DNA from: Crocodylus rhombifer
Lineage: Eukaryota; Chordata; Crocodylia; Crocodylidae
Length of the DNA: 64,000 nucleotides
Direction: 5' to 3'
Assembly: GCA_038503035.1 (NCBI GenBank)
Contig: JAVSML010024622.1
Coordinates: forward strand, 726,097 to 790,096
This document shows, piece after piece, positions 46,204-58,332 of this stretch. The notes under the pieces were generated by a model. That model was given only the letters and a program-made list of their open reading frames with translations, did not search any database and had not been told where the DNA came from. Within the stretch, counting starts at the first letter, position 1; each line of letters opens with the position of its first letter. The position numbers and the translations under genes were made by a program.

Positions 46204-47504
46204 TCTTAGGGTTTCCATTGAGTATTGCTGTAACCATAGTAGAATTGATAATAGAGAGTTCATCGGTTCTTTGGGGCTCTTTCTTTTTCTCTCACCTCAT
46301 AGTGAGACAGTTGCTGCCTCACTGCCGGGCACAGAATCCAGTTGTTGCTTTGAAGCAGTAGCATAACTATCTATTATGTCATTGATATTACATACTGACC
46401 ATATATTCTGCATTATTATATGTTTTCTTGTAAGCTGAAACTCAAAAGTCACTGTAACCACTTGCAAATAAATAGATAACATTAACAATCAAGTTCAATT
46501 ATATCTATCAACAAAGAATTTATTACATTCAGATTCAGTTGGTCATTGCTTTTGTGTCACACAATTTCTATCTCCAAAGTGTAATTTGACAAGTGATTTG
46601 GTCAAATCACACTTTTAATGTTGAAAAATTAGAAATTAAATTGAGAGGTATATTAAGAGTAAATGCTGCAAACAGTTCTGCATGTGTTTATATGTAAACA
46701 CCTGAACAGTCTTTTTTGTTATACCATTAGAACTATTCATATGAATAAAATTAAGTGTTTGTGGGGGCCAGGATTTTAAAATGCTCTCTTCATTTAACAT
46801 TTGTAAAAATGTTAAATATACATATAATTGCCACAGAATTTACTTTAAAATGCCCACTATAGTTTCATGGGTAAAGTATCTTATGAAAATGTAAATAAAC
46901 ACTGAAATATTCAGATAATAAGCTTGCTTGAGTGGCTGAACCATCTCTCTAGTAAAAGAGAAAGCCAACTGTGCCACCTATTTGAAAGAAGTTATTAAAA
47001 CAATATTTTTAACTGAAACAAAGTCATTAATTTATGGGTAGATACCAACATCCATTGAACACATTGGGACTCTTTCCATTAACATCCAAAAGACACTGAG
47101 TAAAGCTGAGTACCAGCTTCCTATGCACAGTGCATAGTCAAGAGTCTCACCAAAGTGAATTTGTTTGAATGTAAATGGAAGGATCTATGTTCTGATAATG
47201 GAATTAGTGACCTGTGAGTCCTCGTGGCCATAGTAGTTTGCAAATTAGATGGCAAGATGTAGAGAAGCATCTTGATGAGTGATGTTTGCATATCCCTGAA
47301 AGGTCAGGAATAGGGAATAAAAGATGTGGGTCCTACAGCAATCAGATCACATAGTTGCTTTGAATGGTGATTGTCTTTGTGTCCTGAAGGTGTTTGTTTG
47401 TTATTTTTCTACATATCGATATCATTTGTATGCTAACATAAATTCTGATGTTTCAGGGATTCAGAATGAAATAGTGTTAGACTTCGAAGAGGAATTATGC
47501 TCTC
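46204..47504. other. AT-rich non-coding sequence
   Basis: Nothing recognised. Confidence 0.5.
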
Positions 47505-47507
47505 TGT

Positions 47508-47747
47508 GGCTGCATCTACATGAGCTCATGACTACTGCACAGAAGTGGCATGTGGCAGAAAGCATGACGCGATGCTATTGTACAGTAGTTACGAGCTACT
47601 GTGCAGTCAGTGTCACAAAAAAGCCGTTCCTCAGCACAACTGAGCGGTAACTGGGGTTACTGCGCAGTCGTTAAGTACTTGTTTATACAAATACTTAATG
47701 ATTGTGCAGTAATGACTGCACGGTCAGCGTCTCATGTAGATGCAGCC
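47508..47747. mobile_element. Harbinger-like MITE, 240 bp, 3-bp duplication TGT
   Basis: Perfect 17-bp inverted repeats GGCTGCATCTACATGAG (47508-47524) and its complement (47731-47747) are flanked by TGT on both sides (47505-47507, 47748-47750). It has many internal GTGCAGT/ACTGCAC palindromes. It is the best preserved member of the family here and encodes no protein. Confidence 0.85.
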
Positions 47748-48308
47748 TGTATATATCTTCTATTAAACCTCATTGGATAAGACATAATAAATGTTCACAA
47801 ACCAGCCTTGCCAAATTCCAAGTTCAAATTAGATTGTTATGGAGGCGTTGAGACTCTCTTGTCTAAACATTTTCCCACTGCCTTCTAAAAGAGAGTTGTC
47901 CCTGATGGTGGAATACTTGTATCGTGCAGAAAACTGGTGCTGCATATCTTCTCATTAAATGCTCTCTTCATTATTGTCAAGTGTCTGTTATGAGATTGAA
48001 ATCAAATTTAGGGCTCAATCCTACTCCCACTGAAGTCAGCAGGCATTTTCCCATGGACTTCCATAGGAGCAAGATTGAGCTCCTAAACTTGAAGAGTTAG
48101 ATCCAACAGAGGATGATAAGTATCATGAAGTCTAACTTTCAGAAGCCTGGCTCTCAGAATAGAATCCAAAAACCTACAACTGGCACCTAGGCACCCTTTA
48201 CAGTGCGTGGGCAAGCAAAGTACCTCAGTCCCAAAACAGCCAGCTCATTCAGCAGGAGCAGCCCAAGTGAGCAGGCTCAGCATATGCAAACACAAAGAGC
48301 TAGCCAGT

Positions 48309-48562
48309 GGGCACATCTACATATGTATTAATATGCCGTAATTACTGTGCATTAAGTTTAGTACTTGTTTAGTAATAACAGGTACTAAATGCACAGTAAC
48401 TGGTGCTACTGCACTGTAGCACTGGTACAGTTCTTTTAAGTGTTGCTAATGTGCAGTAGACTAATTCTACTGTGCATTAGTGCATTAGCATGGCTTTTGC
48501 CATGACATGCTAATGTGCAGTAGAATTAGTCTATTGAGCTTTTAGCATCTGTGTAGATGCCC
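48309..48562. mobile_element. Harbinger-like MITE, 254 bp, 3-bp duplication AGT
   Basis: The left end GGGCACATCTACATATG and the complement of the right end, GGGCATCTACACAGATG, are flanked by AGT (48306-48308, 48563-48565). The interior has long self-complementary TGCTAATGTGCAGTAGA stretches in both orientations. Confidence 0.78.
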
Positions 48563-48775
48563 AGTAGGAAACACTTTAGACCAGGTTTTAGGGGGAGTGA
48601 GTCTTAAATACCACTCACCAGACTCTTTACTCATACACCTGGGATCCAGAGCCCAGAATACTCTCCTGAAGGCAGGGATCTAGGACCTTTCTTTCAAAGA
48701 ATGGAGCAAGGTTCCTTCATGAATTAAAAAAAATAGCCAAGGAAGGAAGGGGGTCCAGATTTCATTTTATGTTGT

Positions 48776-48845
48776 GGCCTTGTTGTGGTTAGAGCACTCA
48801 CCTAGAAAGTGGACTATGTTGGTTTAATTCTCTCCTCAGCCTGAG
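48776..48845 (+). repeat. tRNA-like SINE head
   Basis: The A-box-like TGGTTAGAGCAC (48786-48797) and B-box-like GGTTTAATTCT (48821-48831) are spaced as in a tRNA gene. It matches the style of the unit at 2048-2112. A true tRNA fold is not apparent. Confidence 0.5.
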
Positions 48846-49105
48846 GATGTTCAAACTTACATCTGCCATTTTCCAGAAAAGTGCCCTAATCATGAAGATA
48901 CCATCTAGACGGTGTGTGGACCCTCTCCACCCTTCCTGTTGCAGCTGTGCACCTGGGCAGGAAAGTATTCAAGATTCATGGAGCCAAAGAGAGGGAGTAT
49001 GAGAAGCTGCATGACTCTGTAGCTTAGTGAGGTCATTTGTTTAGGAGAGGGAAGTGTTAGGCTACAGTCTCTGATCCCAAGGCATTCACATTTTTACCCA
49101 TGAAG

Positions 49106-49172
49106 TTCAGCTGGTAACCTGGCGGTTTTGACACTCTGGGGTGAGAGATGTGGGTTTGAATCTCTGAATGTA
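49106..49172 (+). repeat. tRNA-like SINE head
   Basis: GGTTTGAATCT (49153-49163) is a good B box. The upstream CTGGTAACCTGG is a weak A box. This is probably the same SINE family as at 48.78 kb. Confidence 0.4.
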
Positions 49173-50159
49173 TTCTCATTTCTTAGATGAGTATGCTAAC
49201 CACTACATTACTTTCTAAAAAGTTGGTGGCATCATCATCTCCTATCTTATGTTTACAAAAAAGCATTGGCTGCCACTGCATTTTGTATGCAACCTGATCC
49301 CATTGGTATGTGTTAGACATGCTCTGAGAAGGCCTACAGGATCAAGATCCTCAGGGGACAAGGGAGTGGCCCAGTGAGGCTTAGGTAGGAGCCTGGATCT
49401 TTGCTGCTCAGGCTTATCAAAACTGTTGTGCTTCTGGAAAAGCACAGAAGGTTAACATTCAGGCACTTAAAAATATGCTCAAAACCTGTAGCACCTATTG
49501 ATTTCAGGTACCCCCAGAGTAAAGTAGTAGCTGACTGAGAATTTGAGGGTAGCAATTGTAGACAGTAGACTGCCTATACTTGTCCCTAAATCCTGTGCTT
49601 GATAAACAGGTCCCCAGTCATCGTCCAGATCTGTCAAATGAAAGATTTTGAAGAGAAATGTTTCTCTGCTCTCCTTTCTTGGAAACTAGCTTCTTGTCTA
49701 GATTCTGCTCTATCTTTCTCCTCCAAGTGGATTACCAGGAAGGTAAACACCTAGGATTGAGGGTAAAGACCTTTGAGATATTTTGGGTTGTTTAAAAATG
49801 TATACACTGTAATAAAGGAAGAAAATACATGAAGGTTTAAAACAGAGGTGCTCTGTAATGCTGTATCTTACCCCCCACACTAGATATCTGTTTTCCTGTC
49901 AGATTGCAATACAAATTAGATTCTGATCCAGCTCCTGAAGCCTGGTGGAATACTTACTGTACTATTAGTATCAGTTAAAAAATTATCTTTAACGTTAATG
50001 AATACAATTACAGAGATAAGTGGAAGGAGAAAATTAGAAGGCAAAGGAGAAAATGACCTGAAGCCTGGCTTAAATAAAAAGTAACCCTATGGAAATCAGT
50101 TAAGTGTCACTGATATATTAGAGAGGAGAATTAGGTCCCTAATTGTGGTCAGTGCTAGA
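49173..50159. other. Non-coding, nothing recognised
   Basis: No exon or repeat family recognised. Confidence 0.5.
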
Positions 50160-50265
50160 TTAATAGACTCTAAGGGCAGAAAAGACCAGTGTTAGATCAT
50201 CTATTCTGACCTTTTAATGGCCTATACTGTATTGCAGGCCAATATATACAGTTACCTATCTAGAT
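50160..50265 (-). mobile_element. Possible LINE 3' end fragment
   Basis: AATAGACTCTAAGGGCAGAA, GACCAGTGTTAGATCATCTA and TTCTGACCTTTTAATGGCC have the look of an old amniote LINE 3' end read on the minus strand. The family is uncertain. Confidence 0.45.
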
Positions 50266-51380
50266 TTGCTGGTTGAGAAGTAGGGAGGGGAAAACACGGG
50301 GCTTGAACCGAGGTGGGAACACCAAAGCCACTCACTACTCACTATTTTTTAATCCAATCTGCCTTAAAACTAATCTAAATTAACAAATAACTAAAGAAGA
50401 GAAACCCAAACAACATGGATTTCTTCCTGTGTAGTATAAACATGCTCATTCAAACCATGAATACAATCTGGTAGGTTAATGGGGAATCAAAGGGTAAGGG
50501 GAAGAGAGAATAAGAAATGCTGAAATATCAGCATTCTCTCTGTGGGGACAATGCCAAAATCACTTTGACTGTGTGAGGAATGGTAGAATGAGCCCTAGGA
50601 CTGAATTTAAGAAAAGAAAATGGTAGCTGCAGTCTAGTCATTGAAGCCAATGAGACATTTGCTGAGGACTTCAACAGGAGTACTACTAGGGCACATGGCC
50701 TGTCTTCTATAATTCCTTTCACAAATAATTATGTATGTGTAGCAGGTGGGGCAGCCTAGGGGTGCCGTGCTCTCCCCTAGCGCCCCTTTACCATGTCCAG
50801 TTTGCCTACAAAACACCCTTCATTCTCGCCCACCACATCTTTGATCTTAAATGTATATGATAGGGAGGCTGCCTCTTCATCTCCCTAGACATGGTTTACC
50901 CCCTACTACATTAGCCCAGCTCCACTAATGGGTGTTCCTGGGCACCCCAGCCTTATGGGCTATGCGTGGTTCCAACCACTCCTTTACCATGCCCCAAGCC
51001 TCGCGGATGTACTGGACGTTGTTTGGTCTTAGCCGCAGCCCTTGTCTCTCTCACCACATTCAGGGTCAGCTTACCCCAATACTGCACCCTCTCTGGTGCC
51101 CAGGTCCCCACGCTGCCGTGGACCCCCTATGAGGCCTACTCCAACCTCTAATAGCCTCACCCAAACCACCAGTCATGAATAGTCAACACAAAAGCCCCAA
51201 GACTATAACATAAATCTTGCCAATTGGCTACAACATTATTTGAGCCACCCCCAAGGGTGCTCCATCATTCACCCATAACAACTGCTCATACATGCTGGCC
51301 TCTTCTCTGTACTTGCTCCGACAGAGTTCCTACCCCTCTGGCTGCCAGCAGGGACTGCCTGCCTGGCCTCAGCCTGGGAG

Positions 51381-51387
51381 TTATATA
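51381..51387 (-). promoter_or_regulatory. LTR TATA box
   Basis: TATATAA on the minus strand lies about 117 bases inside the LTR, in GC-rich context, as expected for a short U3 promoter. Confidence 0.55.
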
Positions 51388-51428
51388 GGCGCCAAGCCCT
51401 GCCCCTTCCGGTCGGCTGACGCCCACTG

Positions 51429-51442
51429 GTTGCCATAGCAAC
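51429..51442. promoter_or_regulatory. RFX X-box palindrome in LTR U3
   Basis: GTTGCCATAGCAAC is a near-perfect X-box or EF-C type palindrome. It sits 42 bp upstream of the LTR TATA box, the place for a promoter-proximal activator site. Confidence 0.6.
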
Positions 51443-51503
51443 CTGCATCTGTGCCTCTTCATTATTACTCCACAAGTAGCAGGTGCCTCAGCGCCCTGCT
51501 ACA

Positions 51504-51517
51504 CACCTCCCCTCTTT
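51504..51517 (-). other. Polypurine tract of the LTR element
   Basis: Read on the minus strand, AAAGAGGGGAGGTG directly precedes the LTR start TGTAGCAGG. It is the primer site for plus-strand synthesis in LTR retroelements and proves the LTR's orientation. About 40 further bases of internal sequence may remain to 51550. Confidence 0.75.
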
Positions 51518-51550
51518 ATAGAAGCAGAGCACCAAAGTGCTCTGCGACAG

Positions 51551-54500
51551 TATGACATATTTAGAAAAAGTGTATAAACATATATTCAGATTGGTGACTA
51601 AAGCCCCAAACCTACAAACACTTAAGCATGTGCCTGGCTATTTTAAGGATCATGACATAAATGGAATCAATGTTTTAGAAAATACTACAGTGACTTACAA
51701 TACTGTAAAACAATGAACATCTTAAATGCATACCTGACTCACCTGCTGCAAAAAAAAATAGTATGCATATTATGCTTACCATGAAAAGTTCTTTTCTTTT
51801 CAAAGACATTTAGTTTATACCCAGTCCATTGTAGGACTGGGTGTTACTTACAATGTGGTCTCAGTCTGGATTGCAGAGGATGAAAAGGGAAATTGTTTAA
51901 GGAAGTTAAAATCTTTGCCAAAGGTGCAAATCAGCTATGAATATGGCCCATGAAATATCTCTTTGATTTTTAACATGTACATGCCTTTTGCTTCTCACTA
52001 ATGCTTAAAAAATATAAACAGCTAAACAATCTAGAGTCAGTTTCTTAGCTGGGGGATCCAAATCAATAGAGCTATGCTAATTTAAACCAGCTGAAGACTT
52101 GGTCCTTAGTTTTCTATAACTTGGCACACCTCTAATGACTGTTGTTAGTACAAAAAGTTGATTTTTGTTATATGCTTGGAAAAGGTTTGCAATTGTAAAA
52201 ACATTGTAAAAAGTATCCTGGTCAAAGCCTGGACGTGTAAAGTTGAGCCTCACACATTATTGTTCTCAAACAAGCTGACCTAGCATACCTTAGTCACAGA
52301 AAACTCCCAACAAACAAAACTCTAAATGAAATAATATGCCAATCTTAACTGTGAATTTCCTGGCATTTAAGTATGCCATTATTCTGATGTCATTTACATG
52401 GTATTTTTAGCTAAATATTTTATAATCTCTCTCCTACACCTTGGTGTGTTCTCCTGCAATCTTCTGTATAAGCGCCTTCATATTAGTAGAAAGAATACTT
52501 CTTTCTCTATGAAAGTTGTTTAGCCTGCCAGGCATCATCTGACTTACTTAAAGTGAAAGATTGTCTAATGTTTTACTTTGATCAGTTTTCACTCATGGGA
52601 AAGTTGCTAAATTTAACTTGATCTAAACTTTCCATTTAATAGAAACAACTTTCAAGGAAAAAAAATAGGATCTTATTTAATGTGCAGCTGCACAATACTG
52701 AACAAGAGTAAGACAGACAGTATGACATCTGCCAAACTGTTCCAAGAGGTCTTTCAAATAAGTAGGTTATCTTTCATGCTTTTTTATCTCAGTTTTGGTG
52801 TTCAGTTGTAAATTACAACAGTTTCTAAACATCTGGACAACCTAATGGCCTTGGTCCATAAGGAAACTCTTTAGGTTTAGAAGAATGAAGTTTTAGCTGT
52901 CATTGATGAAACCAAAAAGCTTCACTGGCTATATGCATATGCAAATATAACTAAACTACTTAAGTCACAATACATCATATGATAAATTATCCATCCCTCC
53001 AGATGGACTCAACACCACAAAATCTTACATCAAACTTCACAGGACTGATGTAAGAAGAATAACTCCAAGACGTTTTTAAGTCTCTTCATTTACTATTGTT
53101 TCAATGAGACAATAAAGAACCAACTCTAACTGACTCTCTAAATGAATATGAGGTCACACTTACTAGACAGCCTTCTGTCTTAAGAAACTACAACTAAAAT
53201 AACCTCAAGTATATTGTCTAAAACCTTACTACACCTTTCTTTGAAGATCATCTCTGCTTAGCAATATTTCCTTTAATTTCTCTGATTTCTTGAGCAGAGT
53301 TTAAGATTTCTTTTTCTATTTGTGCTCTCTCACTGCTTATTACAATTATAAATTCCTAATGCTGCCATGAAGCACTGATAAATCAGTGTTATGGATTATA
53401 ATACATCTAGATCACAGACACTTTAAACAGACAAGCAGGTTAGAAAACTAGCTGTCTCTACCCACTTCTCAATAAGTGGCTAGCTTTTTGATATATGTGG
53501 CTGGCTTCAGATATATATGCAGTAGAGGGCTATAGCAAAATCTTACATTACTTAAAATTCTGCATTACTACAAAATACACATTTATTGATATTCTCTATT
53601 AGCCTGAGCCAGTCCCCATTCATAATCAATCAGTCAAACAAACTTTGACAAAATAAGTGAAGTCTTTTTGTATTGAAGTTACCTTGATCAATTTCTTGGG
53701 TTTCTCCTCTTGCTAACTGGCAAACTTCAGTAAGACCATTACCAGTGCCAATTAGTGAGGTCCTGCTACCATAACTTTGAGGCCCGTTTGTTCTTATGTA
53801 TATGAGTGTAACTCTTCTTCACTGCCAGAGGAATCACACTCATTGAAGAGAACAGAATTGGACCATTTTTTCTCTTTATATTTTATAAATCTACAATTTA
53901 TATTAGTAATGACAACTGTCAGTAAATGATTAGCTGAGTTAAGGTTCTGAGGTGGAAACCCTTCCATTTGATCATGAAATGATCTCTGATGCTACAAAGG
54001 GAGTCACCTCAGAAAGGAAACTTCCAACAATATTTTTGTGTGCAAAGCCTATATTTTCAGATCTATTTGCATTCATTTGTTTCTGCAGTTATTATGACAG
54101 ATAGTGTATGCAGATAGCCACATACATGTCTTATCAGCCCTGTGGATGAACATTAAATTGCATTCATGCACAATTTTAAACAACCTTTTTCGATAATGGT
54201 AAGTCGAAGGGTCTGCAAAACCTTGGAGCACACTATATGCAGTGAGACAAAGTAGCCTTACAAATAATGCCCTGAAACAACTTTTAGATTTTTACTGAAT
54301 TTATTTATTTGAATGTATCAGCATCTCAAATTTTAAACATATCACAGTTTTTAAAATAATATTATAATCTGTAAAAAAAAAAGCTGTAACAAACTAATTG
54401 ATCATCACACACACATACAGATATATGTTAGCTACTTCCAAAATTATGATCCTGACACAAAACAAATATAGCCCAACCCATCAGTCACTTCCTTCCTAAA

Positions 54501-54795
54501 TGCTCAAGAGAAAATATCTGACCTTAATCATAGAAATAAACTGAAATATTTGTAAAGGAATTTTTCATCCCTTTGGTACAAAGCAAGACCCCTATTAAGC
54601 AAAGCATTTAAGTAAACTGGGACTACTCATGTGCTTAAATTAAGCAGACAGCAGATACTTAAATTCTGTCCTGAATCTGATACATAACAATAAAGTACTA
54701 GACTTCCATGCAGTTTGCTTGAGATTTCCCAGTTGGTTTAATAAAAGGTAGCATTTTGGAACCAAGAGTTCTAGTTTTTTGTATGTCTTCTTGTC
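51551..54795. other. AT-rich non-coding sequence
   Basis: About 3.2 kb with no recognised exon, RNA gene or repeat terminus. Confidence 0.5.
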
Positions 54796-54849
54796 TTAGA
54801 CCAACACAGCTACCATGTACACCCCTGATGCAGTTCTTTTCCCACTCAA

Positions 54850-54912
54850 CACAGGAACACAGGACTGGAAGAGGTCTCCTGTGCCATCAAGTCCAGTCCT
54901 CCTTTGTGGATA
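54850..54912 (-). mobile_element. CR1 3' tail fragment
   Basis: On the plus strand the sequence reads ACACAGGACTGGAAGAGGTC, then AAGTCCAGTCCTCC, the complement of a CR1 3' end. The copy is degraded and short. Confidence 0.6.
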
Positions 54913-55910
54913 CCAAGGTGCTTTGCAAAGAGACGTACGTGACTGGTTTGGGATCACACATGTAGCTTTGACAGGGACAAAAATGGCCCATGATTTTCTG
55001 ACTCCCAGCGCAGTGCTTTGTTCTCTGATACTTCACTAATAGTCATTTAAAATGTGTAAGGGTCAAATTCTTAGCCTGCCAGTAAACTGGCTGTTTGGTG
55101 GGTGCTATCTGCAGAAGACATCAGAGCCACTTCATAGCTACAGTAGTTCTCACAGTTTAACTGGTCCCTTCATGAGGCCTGTCACCTCTCTTCCGCAGTT
55201 AGACTCCGCCTTATTCCCAGCAGTCATTCTTATGATACTGTACATAGAAAGCCCAGAGAGTAGGGCATGGTGTGCTAAGAGTCTGTATCCCCAGCATGGG
55301 TTCTGTAAAAGCCTGTTCACTCCCTACCATTTGATAGAACTGCCCTTGTCTGACTGTATCCAGAACCCTCCATGCCCATAAGAGAGGTCAGTGTTTGCCC
55401 TGGCTGTGCTGAAGGTATTAGAATGCTTTTGCTTTTCCAAGTATACTTCTTCATTTAAAATCTGCATGCACTCATGTTACTTTCATTTTCCTTATGCTTT
55501 GTCCTTTACTATCTAGAAAAGTTACTGTACAATTAGAGCCACAATTTAGGTCAGCAAGGACAAGAAACTGAAAATGAAGATTACTTCTTCCTTCTAACCG
55601 TAACTCACACCTATAGTAGGGAAAAGGTAACTTGGATGAAAGGTAAAATTTTAGTTTTGATTTTGAATTCCCTTTCCTGCAGGTTGTAATTCTGGATGGG
55701 AGATCATTGTTATTGAAGATTAGAATTTGTCTAGAAATTAACCTGTTTTAGTGCTTAACAATGTAAATCTCTATTATCAAGGCAAACTATAAAGTTCATA
55801 TTTACCAGATAGGTAGGAATTAATGTAACAAATGCAATCAATATCCATTATAACCCAGACCCTGCATCTAAAGATGAAATTCATGTGACCGGGGCATAAA
55901 AAGTATCATA
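54913..55910. other. Non-coding, nothing recognised
   Basis: No exon or repeat recognised. Confidence 0.5.
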
Positions 55911-56169
55911 GGGCACATCTACAGGTTGTCACATGGCAACATTGTTGCAGCACCATGCTTAAGTAGTTCCTTCTGGAAGTACTAAAGCACGACGTGGTAC
56001 GGACAGTTACTACACCGTGTGCATGGTTAAATGTCACTGCTATGTCGCCATAGCATCACACTATACCTAGGGAGTGTGCTGCTATGATGACATAGTTGGC
56101 AATCATGTGTAGACATGTGTGATTTCTATGTTGCTGGATTGGCACATACAGTGATGTGCAGATACAGCT
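55911..56169. mobile_element. Harbinger-like MITE, 259 bp, 3-bp duplication ATA
   Basis: The left end GGGCACATCTACAGG and the complement of the right end, AGCTGTATCTGCACATC, are diverged family termini. ATA lies on both sides (55908-55910, 56170-56172). Internal TTAGT/AAGTACTAAAGCACG sequence matches the 34.3-kb copy. Confidence 0.65.
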
Positions 56170-56172
56170 ATA

Positions 56173-56350
56173 GAGGTCTGTAAGTTTAGTAGAAGAGGGA
56201 CAGCAGAAGGAGGGCTTTTGCTGTAGGATTTAATAGAAAAATAGGGCTGCAAGGGGACCTTGGAAGGTCATTTAGTTTATCCCCCTGCTTAAGGCAGGAT
56301 TGTCCTCGTCTGAACCATTGCATCCAAGTGTTTGTCTGACCTGCTCTTTA
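56173..56350 (-). mobile_element. CR1-like 3' end repeat (shared with 60.84 kb)
   Basis: GGGCTGCAAGGGGACCTTGG, AAGGTCATTTAGTTTATCCCC and GAACCATTGCATCCAAG recur at 60836-61012 with the same order and flanks (AGTAGAAGAGGGACAGCAGA, GCTTTTGCTGTAGGATTTAA). Both are copies of one CR1/LINE 3' end on the minus strand. Confidence 0.7.
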
Positions 56351-57430
56351 AAAGGTGTGTTAGTTGCTCTGTTTTTTGTACGCATAAATGTTGTAAAGTT
56401 CCAGCTAAAAATGCATATTCACTCTCTCTCTGTATTTTACCTGGTTGATTTCAAATGCTTTGGAGCCATAATATTAGATCACTGCAGTGAAATGTGTGCC
56501 TCCAGCAATCAATTCCCATAGTAAGATGCCCTGAAAACCCCTATATATGTAATTCAGGTAAGAACCATCTCTACTAAGCAGTTGATTTTTCCTAGTTTCT
56601 AAGGACTAAGTCAATTGTACATTGAGGTCAAGAGGAATTTTTTTACTAACATCAGCAACAACTGAATCAAGCATTTGGGTAGGTAATGCCTTTATTTTTA
56701 TACACACATAATTCCTGGATAGTCTGAATTTATGATTGCTTCTGACAACAAAAAGCTGTTGCAGGGCTGCACTGATGGAAATGAACTGCTGTTGTGAAAC
56801 TGATGTGACAAGGTGGCTGTAGCTTTATTTCACTTGGGAGGGACAATGCTTTAGGGCTGCTCTACTCAGTCGGGGAATGTAGGGTACAAAGTCTACACTT
56901 TCTGGGACAAGCACTACTATAACCAGTTCAGTGTATCCAATGGCTCTGGTTTATATGGTCACTTCTGAGAAATGGATCTTTCATAATCTGGACGCTAACA
57001 GCTCTTCAGGAGCCCTCCAGGAAACAGCTTTACTGTTTTGTTGACTCAATAGATCATAGCAGTTCCAAACTGACAGTATTAATCTATTAGGTTAAGCCAG
57101 CTGCTGTACAAGTGTTCAGAGTCTATGTGGTATAAACTTCTGAAAGGAGTCAGGAAAAGGAAACAGTAAATACAAATAATTCAACTGCATTTCCTATACC
57201 AAGCAGCATGGACATTTACTTTGGTACTTTTGTTGTGTTTTTTTTTGCCAAATCTTCCAGCAGCAGTGATGCATATAATAATACTGGTGCCCCAAATTCT
57301 GATGTCTTTCATTGAATAAAAACTCCCCTGAAATCAATAGGAATGTTGTGCCACTAAGTCTGGCCCTACACTATTTAAGTCCCATCGAATACCTATGAGG
57401 TAGGTAAGTAAGATACTACCCTCTGCATCT
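56351..57430. other. AT-rich non-coding sequence
   Basis: Nothing recognised. Confidence 0.5.
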
Positions 57431-57434
57431 CACA

Positions 57435-57631
57435 GGATGTGTCTATACAAGACTTTTAGTGCAGTTGCCTAATTAGCTCTGCAGTAAGCATCTCAGTGTA
57501 CACACATGCAGCGCTATTAGGATGGAGTAAACTTATTAACTCCACTTAGGGCAGTACTTGCTTTTACAAGTACTAACTTACAGGGGAGTTATTAGTATAC
57601 TACATTCTAATAGCACTGCATGTGTAGACCC
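57435..57631. mobile_element. Harbinger-like MITE, diverged, about 197 bp
   Basis: The left end GGATGTGTCTATACAAG and the complement of the right end, GGGTCTACACATGC, fit the family. Internal TTAGTGCAGTTGCCTAATTA and GCTATTAGGATGGAGTAA style repeats match the 10.0-kb copy. The 3-bp duplication is not preserved. Confidence 0.55.
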
Positions 57632-57704
57632 TGTGATGTTTTCTGCAGAGGTAATTAGGCAACTCAGTTAATTAACTCAGTTAACTGAGGTCCCAGTATC
57701 TTTA

Positions 57705-57985
57705 GAGGAAACCTCCTGTACTGCTGTCCTGGACAGTGAGTCGCAGGTAACTATTGTGTTTCAATTATTTTATGACACGTTCCTAAGGCATTTATCTCTC
57801 CACCCTCTGTCCGGACTGGGATTATGTGACCTCAGCCAAGAGACTTACCCCTATTGTGGATAAATTATCATACGATTAAAATTTCCAGAAGACCTAGTGG
57901 GGGTAAAGGAGAGTGTCCTTGTAGCAGCCCTGGTGTGTCCTGACCCCAGCTAGATGAAGGGGGCCAATGTAATAGTAGATACTAA
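57705..57985 (+). pseudogene. Gypsy aspartic protease, second type
   Basis: The frame reads TAVLDSESQVTIVFQLFYDTF, HPLSGLGLCDLSQETYPYCG, a stop at 57859-57861, then LKFPEDLVGVKESVLVAALV, a stop near 57952, and ANVIVDTNSSLF. In this protease type the active site is D-S-G-S and the second motif hydrophobic-V-G-T-N. Here Gly is Glu in the first and Asp in the second, so both are damaged. The protease is normally embedded in pol and cuts the polyprotein. Confidence 0.72.
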
Positions 57986-58270
57986 CTCAAGCCTATTTCA
58001 CATATTGGCCCAGTTTTGCTGGCAGCAAGCTGCCAAACACTATTTAAACATGCTTCATATTCATGCAGTGTGTGCAGTGGCCTACCGACAAATTGAAGAA
58101 CAACCCATGGAAATTGGAAACCCATGCCCAAATTGGGTCCTGAGCATTTCAATTATGGGGACTCTCCCCTACCCCCATCATGGCAGGTGTGGTTACAGAG
58201 AGCTTAGTCTGCAACAGAAGGTCTTTTTCTTACACAAGTGGGATGTAAGAGTGAAGAGAGTTTTACAAAA

Positions 58271-58332
58271 GGAGTGAAACATACCATCCGACTCAGTGAC
58301 ACACAGCCCTTTCGGGAAAGATCTAGACATTT
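58271..58332 (+). pseudogene. Gypsy RT N-terminal fragment
   Basis: GVKHTIRLSDTQPFRERSR is the stretch preceding the RT fingers in many gypsy elements (H-x-I-x-L-x-x-x-x-P-x-R-x-R). It is cut after SRHF by the CR1 tail. Confidence 0.72.

Larger units (their letters stand above)
50738..51503 (-). repeat. LTR of a retrotransposon, 766 bp, minus orientation
   Basis: Read on the minus strand it starts TGTAGCAGGGCG (51503 downward) and ends CCACCTGCTACA (50738): matching TGTAGCAGG/CCTGCTACA ends. It is preceded on the minus strand by a polypurine tract (51517-51504), so this is a 3' LTR of an otherwise deleted element. A TATATAA box lies at 51387-51381 (minus), with an RFX-type palindrome 42 bases upstream. 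No target duplication was seen, consistent with loss of the internal part. The GC and CpG content is higher than the flanks. Confidence 0.82.
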
